Source: Pseudomonas phenolilytica (GTDB taxonomy: Bacteria; Pseudomonadota; Gammaproteobacteria; Pseudomonadales; Pseudomonadaceae). Taken from it: a stretch of 64,000 bases of DNA. Positions 29,573-43,278 of this stretch are shown in pieces. The notes beneath the pieces were generated by a model that had not been told where the DNA came from, did not search any database, and worked only from the letters and a program-made list of their open reading frames with translations. Both the position numbers and the translations under genes were made by a program. Within the stretch, counting starts at the first letter, position 1. Each line of letters opens with the position of its first letter. The stretch is taken from assembly GCF_021432765.1 (NCBI RefSeq), contig NZ_CP058908.1, forward strand, positions 186,001 through 250,000, written 5' to 3'.

Positions 29573-29610
29573 AAGCTGTTCAAGAGCTCGCCTTTTGAAC
29601 AGCTTTTTAT
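29573..29610 (+). terminator. Terminator of the tRNA-Gln pair
   Basis: An 11-bp perfect stem (29573-29583 with 29595-29605) runs into five T (29604-29608). It lies 9 bases after the second tRNA and only about 30 bases before the prs start, so read-through into prs would be limited. Confidence 0.88.
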
Positions 29611-29642
29611 TCATCGGACCCACCCTCAGGCAGGTACTGCGC

Positions 29643-30584
29643 GTGTCCAAGATGATGGTCTTCACGGGGAACGCCAACCCCGATCTGGCCCGGCGTGTCG
29701 TACGTCAGCTGCATATCCCCCTCGGTGATGCCTATGTCGGAAAATTTTCCGACGGCGAGATCAGCGTCGAGATCAATGAAAATGTCCGCGGCAAGGATGT
29801 CTTCCTGATTCAACCGACCTGCGCCCCGACCAACGACAACCTAATGGAGCTGGTGGTGATGGCCGATGCCTTCCGCCGCTCCTCGGCCACCCGCATCACT
29901 GCCGTGGTGCCCTATTTCGGCTATGCCCGCCAGGATCGCCGTCCGCGTTCGGCTCGTGTGCCGATCAGCGCCAAGGTTGTGGCTGACATGCTCGACGTCG
30001 TCGGCGTCAACCGTGTCCTGACCGTCGACCTGCACGCCGACCAGATCCAGGGCTTCTTCGACATGCCGGTGGATAACATCTACGGCTCGCCGGTACTGGT
30101 CGATGACATCCAGGCCCAGCGCTTCGAAAACCTGATGATCGTCTCCCCCGATATCGGTGGCGTGGTACGCGCTCGCGCCGTAGCCAAGTCCCTCGGCGTC
30201 GACCTGGCGATCATCGACAAACGCCGGCCGAAGGCCAACCAGTCCGAAGTGATGCACATCATCGGCGATATCGAAGGCCGTACCTGCATCCTGGTCGACG
30301 ACATGGTCGACACTGCCGGCACGCTGTGCCACGCAGCCAAGGCACTGAAGGACCACGGCGCAGCCAAGGTCTACGCCTACTGCACGCACCCGATCCTGTC
30401 CGGCCGCGCCATCGAGAACATCGAAGGCTCCGTGCTCGACGAGCTGGTGGTGACCAACACCATCCCGCTGTCGGCCGCCGCCCAGTCTTGCACCCGAATT
30501 CGCCAGCTGGACATCGCGCCAGTGGTGGCTGAAGCGGTACGCCGCATCAGCAATGCCGAATCGATCAGCGCGATGTTCCGCTAA
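29643..30584 (+). CDS. prs: Ribose-phosphate pyrophosphokinase
   Basis: Makes PRPP, used by hpt and upp in this window and by nucleotide, His and Trp synthesis. 313 residues from a GTG ([17 protein letters not shown]), matching the known Pseudomonas start. An AGGCAGG lies about 10 bases upstream. [12 protein letters not shown] and the PRPP-binding [18 protein letters not shown] are present. It follows the tRNA-Gln terminator, so it may rely on read-through or a promoter within the tRNA region. Confidence 0.97.
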   Translation: MSKMMVFTGNANPDLARRVVRQLHIPLGDAYVGKFSDGEISVEINENVRGKDVFLIQPTCAPTNDNLMELVVMADAFRRSSATRITAVVPYFGYARQDRRPRSARVPISAKVVADMLDVVGVNRVLTVDLHADQIQGFFDMPVDNIYGSPVLVDDIQAQRFENLMIVSPDIGGVVRARAVAKSLGVDLAIIDKRRPKANQSEVMHIIGDIEGRTCILVDDMVDTAGTLCHAAKALKDHGAAKVYAYCTHPILSGRAIENIEGSVLDELVVTNTIPLSAAAQSCTRIRQLDIAPVVAEAVRRISNAESISAMFR

Positions 30585-30617
30585 GCGAAAGCTATCGAAC
30601 ACGCCCTGACGTAATGT

Positions 30618-30641
30618 GCCCCGCCTCGCGCGGGGCTTTTT
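30618..30641 (+). terminator. Terminator between prs and rplY
   Basis: Stem GCCCCGC/GCGGGGC (30618-30624 with 30630-30636) with loop of five and a five-T tail. Confidence 0.92.
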
Positions 30642-30702
30642 GCCCAACAGCCCGAGCGCTGGTCGCAAGCGCGACGGGTATTGTTGTTACTGGAGAAACG
30701 AA

Positions 30703-31320
30703 ATGACTGACTTCACCCTGAATGCCCAAGAGCGTTCCGACCTGGGGAAAGGTGCGAGCCGCCGCCTGCGTCGTAACGCCAACCTCGTGCCGGCCGTGAT
30801 CTACGGTGGCGAAGCTGCGCCGCAATCGATCAGCATTCTGGCCAAAGATCTGGCCAAGATGCTGGAAAACGAAATCGCCTTCAGCAACATCATCAAGCTG
30901 AACGTCGACGGCAAAGGCCAGGACGTGGTGATCAAGGCGCTGCAGCGCCATCCGGCCAAGGGCTTCGTGCTGCACGCCGACTTCCAGCGCGTCATCGCCG
31001 GTCAGAAGCTGACCGCCACCGTTCCGGTGCACCTGATCAACCAGGAAACCTCCATTGGCGTCAAGCAGCAGGGTGGCGAGATCTACCTGAACCTGCCGGA
31101 TGCCGAAGTGACCTGCCTGCCGCAGGATCTGCCGGACTTCATCGAAGTCGACATCGCCCAGATGGAAGTTGGCCAGGTTCTGCACATGAGCGACCTGAAG
31201 CTGCCGAAAGGTGTTGCCTTCGTTGCCCTGCAGCATGGTAGCGACCTGCCGGTCGTGAACATTCACGCACCGCGCGTGAGCAAGGAAGACGCTTCGAAAG
31301 AAGAAGGCGCTGCCGAGTAA
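30703..31320 (+). CDS. rplY: 50S ribosomal protein L25/general stress protein Ctc
   Basis: 205 residues, so the long Ctc form with a C-terminal extension beyond the 95-residue L25 of E. coli. It binds 5S r[24 protein letters not shown] at the N-terminus and [18 protein letters not shown] are typical. The C-terminus is acidic ([13 protein letters not shown]). GGAG is upstream of the ATG. pth follows 39 bp later. Confidence 0.96.
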   Translation: MTDFTLNAQERSDLGKGASRRLRRNANLVPAVIYGGEAAPQSISILAKDLAKMLENEIAFSNIIKLNVDGKGQDVVIKALQRHPAKGFVLHADFQRVIAGQKLTATVPVHLINQETSIGVKQQGGEIYLNLPDAEVTCLPQDLPDFIEVDIAQMEVGQVLHMSDLKLPKGVAFVALQHGSDLPVVNIHAPRVSKEDASKEEGAAE

Positions 31321-31359
31321 TCCACTCGCAGCTGCCCGCTGAGAAAAGAGGCCCCCGCC

Positions 31360-31944
31360 GTGACCGCCGTCAAACTGATCGTTGGCCTGGGAAATCCAGG
31401 CCCCGAATACGACCAGACCCGGCATAACGCGGGGGCTCTTTTCGTTGAGCGCCTGGCCGCCCGCGAGGGCGTCCAACTGAGCGCTGACCGCAAGTACTTC
31501 GGCCTGGTCGGCAAGTTCAGCCATCAGGGCGAAGACATCCGGCTGCTGATCCCCACCACCTATATGAACCGCAGCGGTCAGGCGGTGGCGGCACTGGCCG
31601 GTTTCTTCCGAATTCCCCTCGAGTCCATCCTGGTTGCCCACGATGAACTCGACATGCCCCCCGGCGTCGCCAAACTCAAGCAGGGCGGCGGCCATGGCGG
31701 ACACAACGGGCTGCGCGACATCATCGCCAAGCTCGGTAATCAGAACGGCTTCCATCGCCTGCGCCTGGGCATCGGTCATCCCGGCCACGCCAGCCTGGTC
31801 AGCGGCTATGTACTGGGTCGTGCTCCGCAAGCTGAGCGCGAGAAGCTCGACGCGAGCATCGACTTCGCGCTGGATGTCGTGCCGCAGATTCTCGATGGCG
31901 ACTGGACCCGCGCCATGCAGCGCCTGCACAGCCAGAAGGCCTGA
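31360..31944 (+). CDS. pth: Peptidyl-tRNA hydrolase
   Basis: Releases peptides from prematurely dropped peptidyl-tRNA. 194 residues from GTG at 31360 (AGAGG upstream). [20 protein letters not shown] contains the catalytic histidine and asparagine. [13 protein letters not shown] is the other signature. It lies between rplY and ychF, the standard order. Confidence 0.97.
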   Translation: MTAVKLIVGLGNPGPEYDQTRHNAGALFVERLAAREGVQLSADRKYFGLVGKFSHQGEDIRLLIPTTYMNRSGQAVAALAGFFRIPLESILVAHDELDMPPGVAKLKQGGGHGGHNGLRDIIAKLGNQNGFHRLRLGIGHPGHASLVSGYVLGRAPQAEREKLDASIDFALDVVPQILDGDWTRAMQRLHSQKA

Positions 31945-31968
31945 ACCTAACTCCGAGGCAAGATCATC

Positions 31969-33069
31969 ATGGGATTCAACTGCGGCATCGTCGGTCTGCC
32001 CAATGTCGGCAAGTCCACCCTGTTTAATGCGCTGACCAAATCCGGCATCGCGGCGGAGAACTTCCCGTTCTGCACCATCGAACCGAACAGCGGGATCGTG
32101 CCGATGCCCGATGCCCGTCTCGCGGCGCTGGCCGAGATCGTCAAGCCCGAGCGCGTGCTGCCGACCACGATGGAATTCGTCGACATCGCCGGCCTCGTCG
32201 CCGGCGCCTCCAAAGGTGAAGGCCTGGGCAACAAGTTCCTCGCCAACATCCGCGAGACCGACGCCATCGCCCACGTAGTGCGCTGCTTCGAGGACGACAA
32301 CGTCATTCACGTTTCCAACTCGGTCGATCCCAAGCGCGATATCGAGATCATCGACCTCGAACTGATCTTCGCCGACCTCGACAGCTGCGAGAAGCAGCTG
32401 CAGAAGGTGGCGCGCAACGCCAAGGGCGGCGACAAGGAAGCCCTGGCGCAGAAGGCGCTGCTGGAGAAGCTGATCCCGCATTTCACCGAAGGCAAGCCGG
32501 CGCGCTCGCTGCTGAAGAACCTCGGTGACGAAGAGAAGCGCCTGGTTCGCGGCTTCCACCTGCTGACCAGCAAGCCGGTCATGTACATCGCCAACGTTGC
32601 CGAGGATGGCTTCGAGAACAACCCGCACCTCGACGTGGTGAAAGCCATCGCCGAGGAGGAAGGCGCCATCGTGGTGCCGGTCTGCAACAAGATCGAGGCG
32701 GAGATCGCCGAGCTGGACGACGGCGAGGAGAAAGACATGTTCCTCGAGGCGCTGGGCCTGCAAGAGCCTGGCCTGAACCGCGTGATCCGTGCCGGCTATG
32801 AAATGCTCGGGCTGCAGACCTACTTCACCGCCGGCGTTAAGGAAGTACGCGCCTGGACCGTGAAGATCGGCGCCACCGCACCGCAGGCCGCCGCGGTGAT
32901 CCACACCGATTTCGAGAAGGGCTTCATTCGCGCCGAAGTCATCGCCTACGACGACTTCATCCAGTACAAGGGCGAAGCCGGCGCCAAGGAAGCTGGCAAA
33001 TGGCGCCTGGAAGGCAAGGAGTACATCGTCAAGGATGGCGACGTGATGCACTTCCGCTTCAACGTCTGA
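31969..33069 (+). CDS. ychF: Redox-regulated ATPase YchF/OLA1
   Basis: 366 residues. P-loop GLPNVGKST (9-17), switch region [17 protein letters not shown], and the altered G4 motif NKIE in VCNKIEAEI, which gives ATP over GTP preference in this Obg-family member. The TGS domain is at the C-terminus. It binds ribosomes and helps stress adaptation. A terminator lies 20 bp past the stop, closing the core block. Confidence 0.97.
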   Translation: MGFNCGIVGLPNVGKSTLFNALTKSGIAAENFPFCTIEPNSGIVPMPDARLAALAEIVKPERVLPTTMEFVDIAGLVAGASKGEGLGNKFLANIRETDAIAHVVRCFEDDNVIHVSNSVDPKRDIEIIDLELIFADLDSCEKQLQKVARNAKGGDKEALAQKALLEKLIPHFTEGKPARSLLKNLGDEEKRLVRGFHLLTSKPVMYIANVAEDGFENNPHLDVVKAIAEEEGAIVVPVCNKIEAEIAELDDGEEKDMFLEALGLQEPGLNRVIRAGYEMLGLQTYFTAGVKEVRAWTVKIGATAPQAAAVIHTDFEKGFIRAEVIAYDDFIQYKGEAGAKEAGKWRLEGKEYIVKDGDVMHFRFNV

Positions 33070-33089
33070 CGCCACACCCGTCTCAGCAG

Positions 33090-33126
33090 GGCCCCGCGCG
33101 ATCACCTCGCCGGGGCCTTTGTCTTT
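33090..33126 (+). terminator. Terminator of ychF
   Basis: Stem GGCCCCG/CGGGGCC (33090-33096 with 33111-33117), followed by TTTGTCTTTT. Confidence 0.85.
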
Positions 33127-33257
33127 TCAGCGCGCCCGCAAAGTCGCGCTCAATACCTCTCCCGTTAGCACTTCATTGCGAATTCACTGGCTATGCTGCG
33201 GATAACGCCTGCCGAGGCGCGTCCCAGGTCCGCGGAACAACCGCTCGGCCGTCGCAT

Positions 33258-33293
33258 TTGACAGTAGCGCACGCCAGCATTACGTTAACGTAA
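33258..33293 (+). promoter_or_regulatory. liuA promoter region with LiuR-type operator
   Basis: TTACGTTAACGTAA at 33280-33293 is a perfect 14-bp palindrome. A TTGACA (-35) stands at 33258-33263. MerR-family regulators bind such palindromes near the -10. The LiuR gene lies 9.6 kb downstream at 42880. The liuA start is 72 bp past the palindrome. Assignment to LiuR is by family logic and position. Confidence 0.78.
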
Positions 33294-33364
33294 AGGTAAC
33301 AGGCCTGACGCGACTATTTGCGGCCGCTCGAACAGAACAATTACAAGACCAACAGGTACCCTCC

Positions 33365-34528
33365 ATGAGTTACTCCAGCCTTAACTTCGCCCTCGGCGAA
33401 ACCATCGACATGCTGCGTGAGCAGGTCCAGGCCTTCGTCGCCGCCGAGCTGGCGCCGCGTGCCGAAGCCATCGATCAGGAAAACCTGTTCCCGGCGGACA
33501 TGTGGAGAAAATTCGGCGAGATGGGTCTGCTCGGCGTGACCGTATCCGAGGAGTACGGCGGCGCCGGCCTCGGTTACCTCGCGCATGTGGTGGCGATGGA
33601 AGAAATCAGCCGCGGCTCGGCCTCGGTCGCCCTCTCCTACGGCGCCCACTCCAACCTGTGCGTCAACCAGATCAACCGCAACGGCAACCCCGAGCAGAAG
33701 GCCCGCTACCTGCCCAAGCTGATCAGCGGCGAACACGTCGGCGCGCTGGCCATGAGCGAGCCGAATGCCGGCTCCGACGTGGTCTCCATGAAGCTGCGCG
33801 CCGAAAAGCGCGGCGACCGCTACGTGCTCAACGGCAGCAAGACCTGGATCACCAACGGCCCGGACGCAAACACCTACGTGATCTACGCCAAGACCGACCT
33901 GGACAAGGGTCCGCACGGCATCACCGCGTTCATCGTCGAGCGCGACTGGAAAGGTTTCTCCCGCGGCAACAAGTTCGACAAGCTCGGCATGCGTGGCTCC
34001 AACACCTGCGAGCTGTTCTTCGATGACGTCGAGGTGCCGCAAGAGAACGTGCTGGGCGTCGAGAACGGCGGCGTCAAGGTGCTGATGAGCGGCCTGGATT
34101 ACGAGCGCGTGGTACTGGCCGGCGGCCCGACTGGGATCATGCAGGCCTGCCTCGACGTCGTGGTGCCCTACATCCACGACCGCAAGCAGTTCGGTCAGAG
34201 CATCGGCGAGTTCCAGTTCATCCAGGGCAAGGTGGCGGACATGTACACCCAGCTCAACGCCAGTCGCGCCTATCTCTACGCCGTCGCCCAGGCCTGCGAC
34301 CGTGGCGAGACCACCCGCAAAGACGCCGCCGGGGTGATCCTCTATACCGCCGAAAACGCCACGCAGATGGCCCTGCAGGCGATCCAGATCCTCGGTGGCA
34401 ACGGCTATATCAACGAATTCCCCACCGGCCGCCTGCTGCGTGACGCCAAGCTCTACGAGATCGGCGCCGGCACCAGCGAGATCCGCCGGATGCTGATCGG
34501 ACGCGAGCTGTTCAACGAATCCAAATAA
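33365..34528 (+). CDS. liuA: Isovaleryl-CoA dehydrogenase
   Basis: FAD enzyme that oxidises isovaleryl-CoA to 3-methylcrotonyl-CoA in leucine breakdown, passing electrons to ETF. 387 residues. FAD contacts [14 protein letters not shown] and WITNGPDA. The catalytic base fits the isovaleryl-CoA-specific position: E247 in [13 protein letters not shown], not the C-terminal site used in other acyl-CoA dehydrogenases. First gene of the liu run, preceded by the LiuR-type operator. Confidence 0.95.
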   Translation: MSYSSLNFALGETIDMLREQVQAFVAAELAPRAEAIDQENLFPADMWRKFGEMGLLGVTVSEEYGGAGLGYLAHVVAMEEISRGSASVALSYGAHSNLCVNQINRNGNPEQKARYLPKLISGEHVGALAMSEPNAGSDVVSMKLRAEKRGDRYVLNGSKTWITNGPDANTYVIYAKTDLDKGPHGITAFIVERDWKGFSRGNKFDKLGMRGSNTCELFFDDVEVPQENVLGVENGGVKVLMSGLDYERVVLAGGPTGIMQACLDVVVPYIHDRKQFGQSIGEFQFIQGKVADMYTQLNASRAYLYAVAQACDRGETTRKDAAGVILYTAENATQMALQAIQILGGNGYINEFPTGRLLRDAKLYEIGAGTSEIRRMLIGRELFNESK

Positions 34529-34531
34529 TCC

Positions 34532-34610
34532 GTAGGGTGGAAAACGGCCAGAGGCCTTTTCCACCGCATTTACGACAAGGTGGAAATCGCTTCGCGGATT
34601 TCCACCCTAC
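34532..34610. repeat. REP doublet A (REPIN-like) between liuA and liuB
   Basis: Outer inverted ends GTAGGGTGG/CCACCCTAC, with two REP-like hairpins (GTAGGGTGGAAAACG... and ...CGCTTCGCGGATTTCCACC) facing each other. The same unit occurs at 39,004, 57,703 and 61,942. It lies within the liu operon between two coding regions. Confidence 0.85.
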
Positions 34611-34622
34611 GGGAGCCCGTCC

Positions 34623-36230
34623 ATGGCCATCCTGCACACCCAGATCAATACCCGTTCGCCAGAGTTCGCCGCCAACAGCGCGGCGATGCTCGAACAGGTG
34701 AACAACCTGCGCGCCCTGCTCGGCCGCGTCAGCGAAGGCGGTGGCGCGACTGCCCAGCAGCGCCATGTCTCGCGCGGCAAGCTCTTGGTGCGCGAGCGCA
34801 TCGACTGCCTACTCGACGCCGGCTCGGCCTTTCTCGAACTCGCGCCGCTGGCTGCCCATGAGGTGTACGGCGAAGACGTCGCCGCCGCCGGTGTCGTCGC
34901 CGGCATCGGCCGCGTCGAAGGCGTCGAGTGCATGATCATCGCCAACGACGCCACCGTGAAAGGCGGCACCTACTACCCGCTGACGGTGAAGAAGCACCTG
35001 CGCGCGCAGACCGTCGCCCGCGAGAACCGCCTGCCCTGCATCTACCTGGTGGACTCCGGTGGCGCCAACCTGCCGCGACAGGACGAGGTGTTCCCGGACC
35101 GCGAGCACTTCGGCCGCATCTTCTTCAACCAGGCCAACATGAGCGCCATGGGCATCCCGCAGATCGCCGTGGTGATGGGCTCGTGCACCGCCGGCGGCGC
35201 CTACGTGCCGGCGATGGCCGACGAGACCATCATGGTGCGCAACCAGGCGACCATCTTCCTGGCCGGCCCGCCGCTGGTGAAGGCGGCCACCGGCGAGGTG
35301 GTGACCGCCGAGGAACTGGGCGGCGCCGACGTGCACTGCAAGACCTCGGGCGTCGCCGACCACTACGCCGAGAACGACGAACACGCGCTGGCCCTTGCCC
35401 GCCGCTGCGTGGCCAACCTCAACTGGCGCAAGCTCGGCCAGTTGCAGAGCCGCGCGCCGCGCCCGCCGCTGTACGCGGCCGAGGAGCTGTACGGGGTGAT
35501 CCCGGCACAGGCCAAGCAGCCCTACGACGTGCGCGAGGTGATCGCGCGGCTGGTGGATGGCAGCGAGTTCGATGAATTCAAGGCGCTGTTCGGCACCACC
35601 CTGGTCTGCGGCTTCGCCCACCTGCACGGCTACCCGATCGCCATTCTCGCCAACAACGGCATCCTGTTTTCCGAGGCCGCGCAGAAAGGCGCGCATTTCA
35701 TCGAGCTGGCCTGCCAGCGCGGCGTGCCGCTGCTGTTCCTGCAGAACATCACCGGCTTCATGGTCGGCCAGAAGTACGAGGCCGGCGGCATCGCCAAGCA
35801 CGGCGCCAAGCTGGTCACCGCGGTGGCCTGCGCCCAGGTGCCGAAGTTCACCGTGCTGATCGGCGGCAGCTTCGGCGCCGGCAACTACGGCATGTGCGGA
35901 CGCGCCTACGACCCGCGCTTCCTGTGGATGTGGCCCAACGCGCGCATCGCGGTGATGGGCGGCGAACAGGCCGCCGGGGTGCTGGCCCAGGTCAAGCAGG
36001 AGCAGAGCGAACGCGCCGGCAAGCGCCTCGGCGACGACGAGGTGGCGGCCATCAAGCAGCCGATCCTCGAGCAGTACGAGCGCCAGGGCCATCCTTATTA
36101 CTCCAGCGCGCGGCTGTGGGACGACGGCGTGATCGACCCGGCGCAGACCCGCGAGGTGCTGGGGCTGGCACTGTCCGCCGCGTTGAATGCGCCAATCGAG
36201 CCGACCCGCTTCGGCGTGTTCCGCATGTAA
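34623..36230 (+). CDS. liuB: Methylcrotonyl-CoA carboxylase, carboxyltransferase (beta) subunit
   Basis: 535 residues, family length. It transfers CO2 from biotin of LiuD to 3-methylcrotonyl-CoA. Two crotonase-like halves: [35 protein letters not shown], and then [21 protein letters not shown] plus [13 protein letters not shown]. It works with LiuD and is followed by liuC. Only 13 bp separate the REP doublet from its ATG, though GGGAG remains as ribosome site. Confidence 0.96.
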   Translation: MAILHTQINTRSPEFAANSAAMLEQVNNLRALLGRVSEGGGATAQQRHVSRGKLLVRERIDCLLDAGSAFLELAPLAAHEVYGEDVAAAGVVAGIGRVEGVECMIIANDATVKGGTYYPLTVKKHLRAQTVARENRLPCIYLVDSGGANLPRQDEVFPDREHFGRIFFNQANMSAMGIPQIAVVMGSCTAGGAYVPAMADETIMVRNQATIFLAGPPLVKAATGEVVTAEELGGADVHCKTSGVADHYAENDEHALALARRCVANLNWRKLGQLQSRAPRPPLYAAEELYGVIPAQAKQPYDVREVIARLVDGSEFDEFKALFGTTLVCGFAHLHGYPIAILANNGILFSEAAQKGAHFIELACQRGVPLLFLQNITGFMVGQKYEAGGIAKHGAKLVTAVACAQVPKFTVLIGGSFGAGNYGMCGRAYDPRFLWMWPNARIAVMGGEQAAGVLAQVKQEQSERAGKRLGDDEVAAIKQPILEQYERQGHPYYSSARLWDDGVIDPAQTREVLGLALSAALNAPIEPTRFGVFRM

Positions 36231-36287
36231 TCCGTGCCGCCGGCAGCCGAGCGCGCCGGCGCCTGCAGTCGCATCGAGGATGCCGAG

Positions 36288-37084
36288 ATGACCGATTTCC
36301 AGACCATCGAACTGAACAAAGACGCGCGCGGCGTGGCCACGCTCTGGCTCAACCGCGCGGACAAGAACAATGCATTCGACGCCCAGGTGATCGGCGAACT
36401 GAACGCAGCGCTGGCCCAGGTGCAGGACGATGCGGGCATCCGCTTCCTCATCCTGCGCGGGCGCGGCAAGCATTTCTCTGCTGGCGCGGATCTGGGCTGG
36501 ATGCGTGAGTCGGCCAAACTCGACTACCAGGCGAACCTGGCTGACGCCCACGAACTCGGCGAGCTGATGCAGCGCCTTTACCAGCTGCCGCAGCCGACCC
36601 TGGCCGTGGTACAGGGCGCGGCCTTTGGCGGCGCGTTGGGGCTGATCGCCTGCTGCGACATGGCCATCGGCGCCCGCGACGCACTGTTCTGCCTGTCGGA
36701 AGTTCGCATCGGCCTGGCGCCGGCGGTGATCAGCCCGTACGTGGTCAAGGCCATCGGCGAGCGCGCCACCCGCCGCTACGCGCTGACCGCCGAACGTTTC
36801 GACGGCGCACGTGCCCGCGAACTCGGCCTGCTCGCAGAAACCTACCCGGCCAGTGAGCTGGACGCCGCGCTGGAGCAATGGGTCGACAACCTGCTGCTCA
36901 ACAGCCCGCAGGCGCTCAAGGCCTGCAAGGACCTGCTGCTGGAAGTGGGCGATGGCGATTTCAGCGCAGACCTGCGCCAGACCACCGAACAGGCCATTGC
37001 CCGCCTGCGCACCAGCCCGGAAGGTCAGGAAGGCCTGAGCGCCTTTCTGGAAAAACGCACGCCCGCCTGGCAGGAGAAGAAGTG

Positions 37085-37085
<1 letters not shown>
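36288..37085 (+). CDS. liuC: Methylglutaconyl-CoA hydratase
   Basis: Enoyl-CoA hydratase/isomerase family, hydrating 3-methylglutaconyl-CoA to HMG-CoA. 265 residues from the ATG at 36288 with GAGGA upstream. GKHFSAGADLGWM and GAAFGGALGLIACCDMAIG form the oxyanion hole. The glutamates of crotonases are at LSEVRIGLAPAVI. It ends in TGATG, overlapping liuD by one base. Some pseudomonads have a similar gene for geranyl-CoA, but the neighbours fix this one to leucine. Confidence 0.93.
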
Positions 37086-38995
<1,910 letters not shown>

Positions 38996-39003
38996 CGGTC
39001 GCC

Positions 39004-39087
39004 AAGGTGGACAAGGCTTCGCCGTTGTCCACCCTACGCACGAACGCAAGGCCTTAGGGTGGAAAACGCCGCAGGCTTTTCCACCGG
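39004..39087. repeat. REP doublet B (opposite orientation) between liuD and liuE
   Basis: Two REP-like hairpins: GGTGGACAAGGCTTCGCCG... ending CCACCCTAC (39029-39037), and TTAGGGTGG (39055-39062) to CTTTTCCACC. Here the CCCTAC/TTAGGG ends point inwards, unlike doublets A, C and D, so the pair is arranged tail to tail. Confidence 0.75.
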
Positions 39088-39156
39088 TAGCCGGACGCCT
39101 CGGCTGACACACATGAACCGGTGAGCCGACCAATCGCGCTCGCCCCTGGAGGACAT

Positions 39157-40056
39157 ATGAGCCTGCCCAAACAGGTCCGGCTGGTGGAAGTCGGCCCGCG
39201 TGACGGTCTGCAGAACGAGCAGCAGCCGATCAGCGTGGCGGACAAGGTGCGTCTGGTCGACGACCTGAGCGCCACCGGGCTGTCCTATATCGAAGTCGGC
39301 AGCTTCGTCTCGCCCAAGTGGGTGCCACAAATGGCGGGCTCCGCCGAAGTCTTCGCGCAGATCCAGCGCAAGGCCGGGGTCACTTACGCGGCGCTGACGC
39401 CGAACATGAAGGGCCTGGAGGCGGCCGCCGAGGCCGGCGTGAAGGAAGTCGCGGTGTTCGGTGCGGCCTCCGAAGCTTTCTCGCAGAAGAACATCAACTG
39501 CTCCATCGCCGAGAGCCTGGCACGCTTCGCGCCTTTGATGGAGGCTGCCCGCGAACACGACATTCGCGTGCGTGGCTACGTTTCCTGCGTGCTCGGCTGC
39601 CCTTACGAGGGTGAGGTCTCGCCAGCCAAGGTCGCCGAAGTGGCCCGCGAGCTGTATGCCATGGGCTGCTACGAGGTTTCCCTGGGCGACACCATCGGCA
39701 CCGGCACACCGGGCAAGACCCGCACGCTGTTCGATACCGTAGCCCGCGAAGTGCCGCGCGAACGGTTGGCCGGGCATTTCCACGACACCTACGGCCAGGC
39801 GCTGGCGAATATCTATGCGAGCCTCTTGGAAGGCATCGCGGTGTTCGACAGCTCGGTCGCCGGCCTCGGCGGTTGCCCTTACGCCAAAGGCGCCAGCGGC
39901 AATGTCGCCAGCGAAGACGTGCTGTACATGTTCAACGGGCTGGACATAGCCACCGGCATCGACCTCGATGCCCTGATCGCTGCTGGCGACCGCATCAGCC
40001 GCGTGCTGGGCCGTGTCAACGGCTCGCGGGTGGCGCGCGCCCGCCATGCAGGCTGA
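39157..40056 (+). CDS. liuE: Hydroxymethylglutaryl-CoA lyase
   Basis: Splits HMG-CoA into acetoacetate and acetyl-CoA, the last step of leucine degradation. 299 residues from the ATG at 39157 with [30 protein letters not shown] (metal-binding histidines) and [11 protein letters not shown] (active cysteine loop) are all present. The product acetoacetate is the substrate of scoAB, which follows 83 bp later. The 3' end of this gene holds a candidate sigma-54 activator site (39929-39946). Confidence 0.97.
   Translation: MSLPKQVRLVEVGPRDGLQNEQQPISVADKVRLVDDLSATGLSYIEVGSFVSPKWVPQMAGSAEVFAQIQRKAGVTYAALTPNMKGLEAAAEAGVKEVAVFGAASEAFSQKNINCSIAESLARFAPLMEAAREHDIRVRGYVSCVLGCPYEGEVSPAKVAEVARELYAMGCYEVSLGDTIGTGTPGKTRTLFDTVAREVPRERLAGHFHDTYGQALANIYASLLEGIAVFDSSVAGLGGCPYAKGASGNVASEDVLYMFNGLDIATGIDLDALIAAGDRISRVLGRVNGSRVARARHAG
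39929..39946 (+). promoter_or_regulatory. Candidate activator site for the scoA sigma-54 promoter
   Basis: TGTTCA-N6-TGGACA, an inverted repeat with 5 of 6 matching arms, lies within liuE, 112 bp before the -24 box at 40058. Similar repeats precede the other two sigma-54 promoters (45583-45600 and 47636-47653). Confidence 0.4.
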
Positions 40057-40057
40057 T

Positions 40058-40073
40058 CGGCATCGTTGTTGCA
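40058..40073 (+). promoter_or_regulatory. Sigma-54 (-24/-12) promoter of scoA
   Basis: CGGCATCgttgTTGCA has GG and GC exactly 10 bases apart (40059-40060 and 40071-40072). Nine of 12 consensus positions match. The start site would be near 40,084, leaving about 56 bases before scoA. The sigma-54 regulator gene at 43593 is the obvious candidate activator. Confidence 0.6.
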
Positions 40074-40139
40074 TTGACGCATTCAGCCTGTGGCCGGTTC
40101 AGCCGCGGGCACGGACACAACAATAAGTAGAGGTATTTC

Positions 40140-40835
40140 ATGAACAAGCTCTACCCCAGCGCTGCCCACGCCCTGGAAGGCCTGGTCGAGGACGGCATGA
40201 CGCTCGCCGTCGGCGGCTTCGGCCTGTGCGGCATCCCCGAAGCATTGATCGCCGCCTTGCGCGACTCCGGCAAGAAGAACCTTACCGCCATCAGCAACAA
40301 CGCCGGCGTCGACGGCTTCGGCCTCGGCCTGCTGCTGGAAACGCGGCAGATCAGCAAGATGGTTTCCTCCTACGTGGGCGAGAACAAGGAGTTCGAGCGC
40401 CAGTACCTGGCCGGCGAGCTGCAGCTGGAGTTCACCCCGCAAGGCACGCTGGCCGAGAAGCTGCGTGCCGGCGGCGCGGGCATCCCGGCGTTCTACACCA
40501 GGACCGGCTACGGCACGCTGGTGGCCGAGGGCAAGGAAACCCGCCAGTTCAACGGCGAGTGGTACGTGATGGAGGAATCGCTGACCGCCGATATCGCGCT
40601 GGTCAAGGCCTGGAAGGCCGACAAGGCGGGCAACCTGCTGTTTCGCAAGACCGCGCGCAACTTCAACCCGCTGGCGGCGATGGCCGGCAAGGTCTGCGTC
40701 GTCGAGGTGGAGGAGATCGTCGAGACCGGCGAGCTGGACCCGGACCAGATCCATCTGCCGGGCATCTATGTGCAACGCATCGTGCACAACCCGAGCCCGG
40801 AAAAGCGCATCGAAAAACGCACGGTGAGGAGCTGA
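40140..40835 (+). CDS. scoA: 3-oxoacid CoA-transferase subunit A
   Basis: Moves CoA from succinyl-CoA to acetoacetate. 231 residues. [16 protein letters not shown] and the conserved [15 protein letters not shown] and [11 protein letters not shown] are typical of SCOT/AtoD subunits. It follows liuE and feeds acetoacetate into atoB. It has AGAGG upstream and its own sigma-54-type promoter. The scoA name is by family; acetate transferases look similar. Confidence 0.92.
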   Translation: MNKLYPSAAHALEGLVEDGMTLAVGGFGLCGIPEALIAALRDSGKKNLTAISNNAGVDGFGLGLLLETRQISKMVSSYVGENKEFERQYLAGELQLEFTPQGTLAEKLRAGGAGIPAFYTRTGYGTLVAEGKETRQFNGEWYVMEESLTADIALVKAWKADKAGNLLFRKTARNFNPLAAMAGKVCVVEVEEIVETGELDPDQIHLPGIYVQRIVHNPSPEKRIEKRTVRS

Positions 40836-40839
40836 GACC

Positions 40840-41469
40840 ATGGCCTGGACACGTGAACAGATGGCGCAACGCGCCGCCCAGGAGCTGCAGGACGGCTTCT
40901 ACGTCAACCTCGGTATCGGCCTGCCGACCCTGGTCGCCAACTACATCCCCGAAGGCATGGACGTCTGGCTGCAGAGCGAGAACGGCCTGCTCGGCATCGG
41001 CCCCTTCCCCACCGAAGAAGAGATCGACCCCGATCTGATCAACGCCGGCAAGCAGACCGTCACCGCCCTGCCCGGCTCGAGCTTCTTCGACAACGCGCAG
41101 AGCTTCGCCATGATCCGCGGCGGCCACATCAACCTGGCCATCCTCGGCGCCATGCAGGTGTCGGAAAAGGGCGACCTGGCCAACTGGATGATCCCCGGCA
41201 AGATGGTCAAGGGCATGGGCGGCGCGATGGACCTGGTGGCCGGCGTCAAGCGCGTCGTGGTGCTGATGGAGCACACCGCCAAGGGCGGTGAGCACAAGAT
41301 CCTGCCGGCCTGCGACCTGCCGTTGACCGGCGTTGGCGTGGTCGACCGGATCATCACCGACCTCGGCGTGCTGGACGTCACCGAGCAGGGCCTGAAGCTG
41401 GTGGAGCTGGCCGAAGGCGTCAGCTTCGAGGAGCTGCAAGAGGCCACCGGCTGCCCGATCCAGCGCTGA
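40840..41469 (+). CDS. scoB: 3-oxoacid CoA-transferase subunit B
   Basis: Catalytic subunit. 209 residues. The CoA-accepting glutamate is E47 in [29 protein letters not shown] and [19 protein letters not shown] match the family. Start lies four bases after the scoA stop, so the two are translated together. Confidence 0.94.
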   Translation: MAWTREQMAQRAAQELQDGFYVNLGIGLPTLVANYIPEGMDVWLQSENGLLGIGPFPTEEEIDPDLINAGKQTVTALPGSSFFDNAQSFAMIRGGHINLAILGAMQVSEKGDLANWMIPGKMVKGMGGAMDLVAGVKRVVVLMEHTAKGGEHKILPACDLPLTGVGVVDRIITDLGVLDVTEQGLKLVELAEGVSFEELQEATGCPIQR

Positions 41470-41628
41470 ACCGTATGCGCGCAATGCCCGGCGCCCGCCG
41501 CCGGCATTGCACGCCACGCCGGGGACTGGCGCCAGCACTGGCCAGTCACCTGCGCGACCGTATACTCGCCGTCGAACGCGCCCGCTGCATTGCGTCGCGG
41601 CAACGCCATTTCCGATCTGGAGTTCGTC

Positions 41629-42810
<1,182 letters not shown>

Positions 42811-42825
42811 GCGGCACGTGATCCC

Positions 42826-42854
42826 TCGTTCGCACCGCGCACCGGTGCGGACGA
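42826..42854. repeat. Inverted repeat between atoB and liuR
   Basis: 12-bp arms TCGTTCGCACCG/CGGTGCGGACGA (42826-42837 with 42843-42854, one mismatch) with a five-base loop. There is no T-run. It could slow transcription between atoB and liuR or be an operator. Confidence 0.5.
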
Positions 42855-42879
42855 GCGCGACCGGACATCGAGAACGAGC

Positions 42880-43278
42880 ATGGCTAAACAGACCTACAGC
42901 ATTTCCGACCTGGCCAACGAGCTGGACATCACCACCCGCGCCATCCGCTTCTACGAAGAACAGGGCATGCTCACCCCGACCCGCCGCGGCCAGGAGCGCA
43001 TCTACACGCCCAAGGATCGCGTCACGCTGAAGCTGATCCTGCGCGGCAAGCGCATCGGCTTCTCGCTAGCCGAATGCAAAACGCTGATCGAGCTTTACGA
43101 CCCCAAGGCCGGCAACCAGAAACAGCTGAACATCATGCTGCAGATGATCGCCGAGCGCCGCCAGCAACTGGAGCAGCAGCTACTCGACATCCAGCAGATG
43201 CAGCTGGAGCTGGACACCGCCGAGGAGCGCTGCCGCAGCGCGCTGCAGAGCACACTGGCGAAGCAGACGGCCGGCTGA
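42880..43278 (+). CDS. liuR: MerR-family regulator LiuR
   Basis: 132 residues. The winged helix SISDLANELDITTRAIRFYEEQGML is typical MerR. A coiled dimer helix follows (LNIMLQMIAERRQQLEQQL). No metal cysteines line up with metal-sensing MerR members, consistent with CoA-ester sensing by LiuR. It lies after atoB, not beside liuA as in many genomes, but on the same strand, so the whole run 33365-43278 may be co-regulated. Operator candidate at 33280. Confidence 0.88.
   Translation: MAKQTYSISDLANELDITTRAIRFYEEQGMLTPTRRGQERIYTPKDRVTLKLILRGKRIGFSLAECKTLIELYDPKAGNQKQLNIMLQMIAERRQQLEQQLLDIQQMQLELDTAEERCRSALQSTLAKQTAG

Noticed and set aside
29345..29642. A protein gene spanning the two tRNA-Gln genes
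   Set aside because: Open frames here are copies of the tRNA sequence read as protein on either strand.
30592..33105. 837-residue open frame on the minus strand across rplY, pth and ychF
   Set aside because: Antisense to three conserved genes; no recognisable motif.
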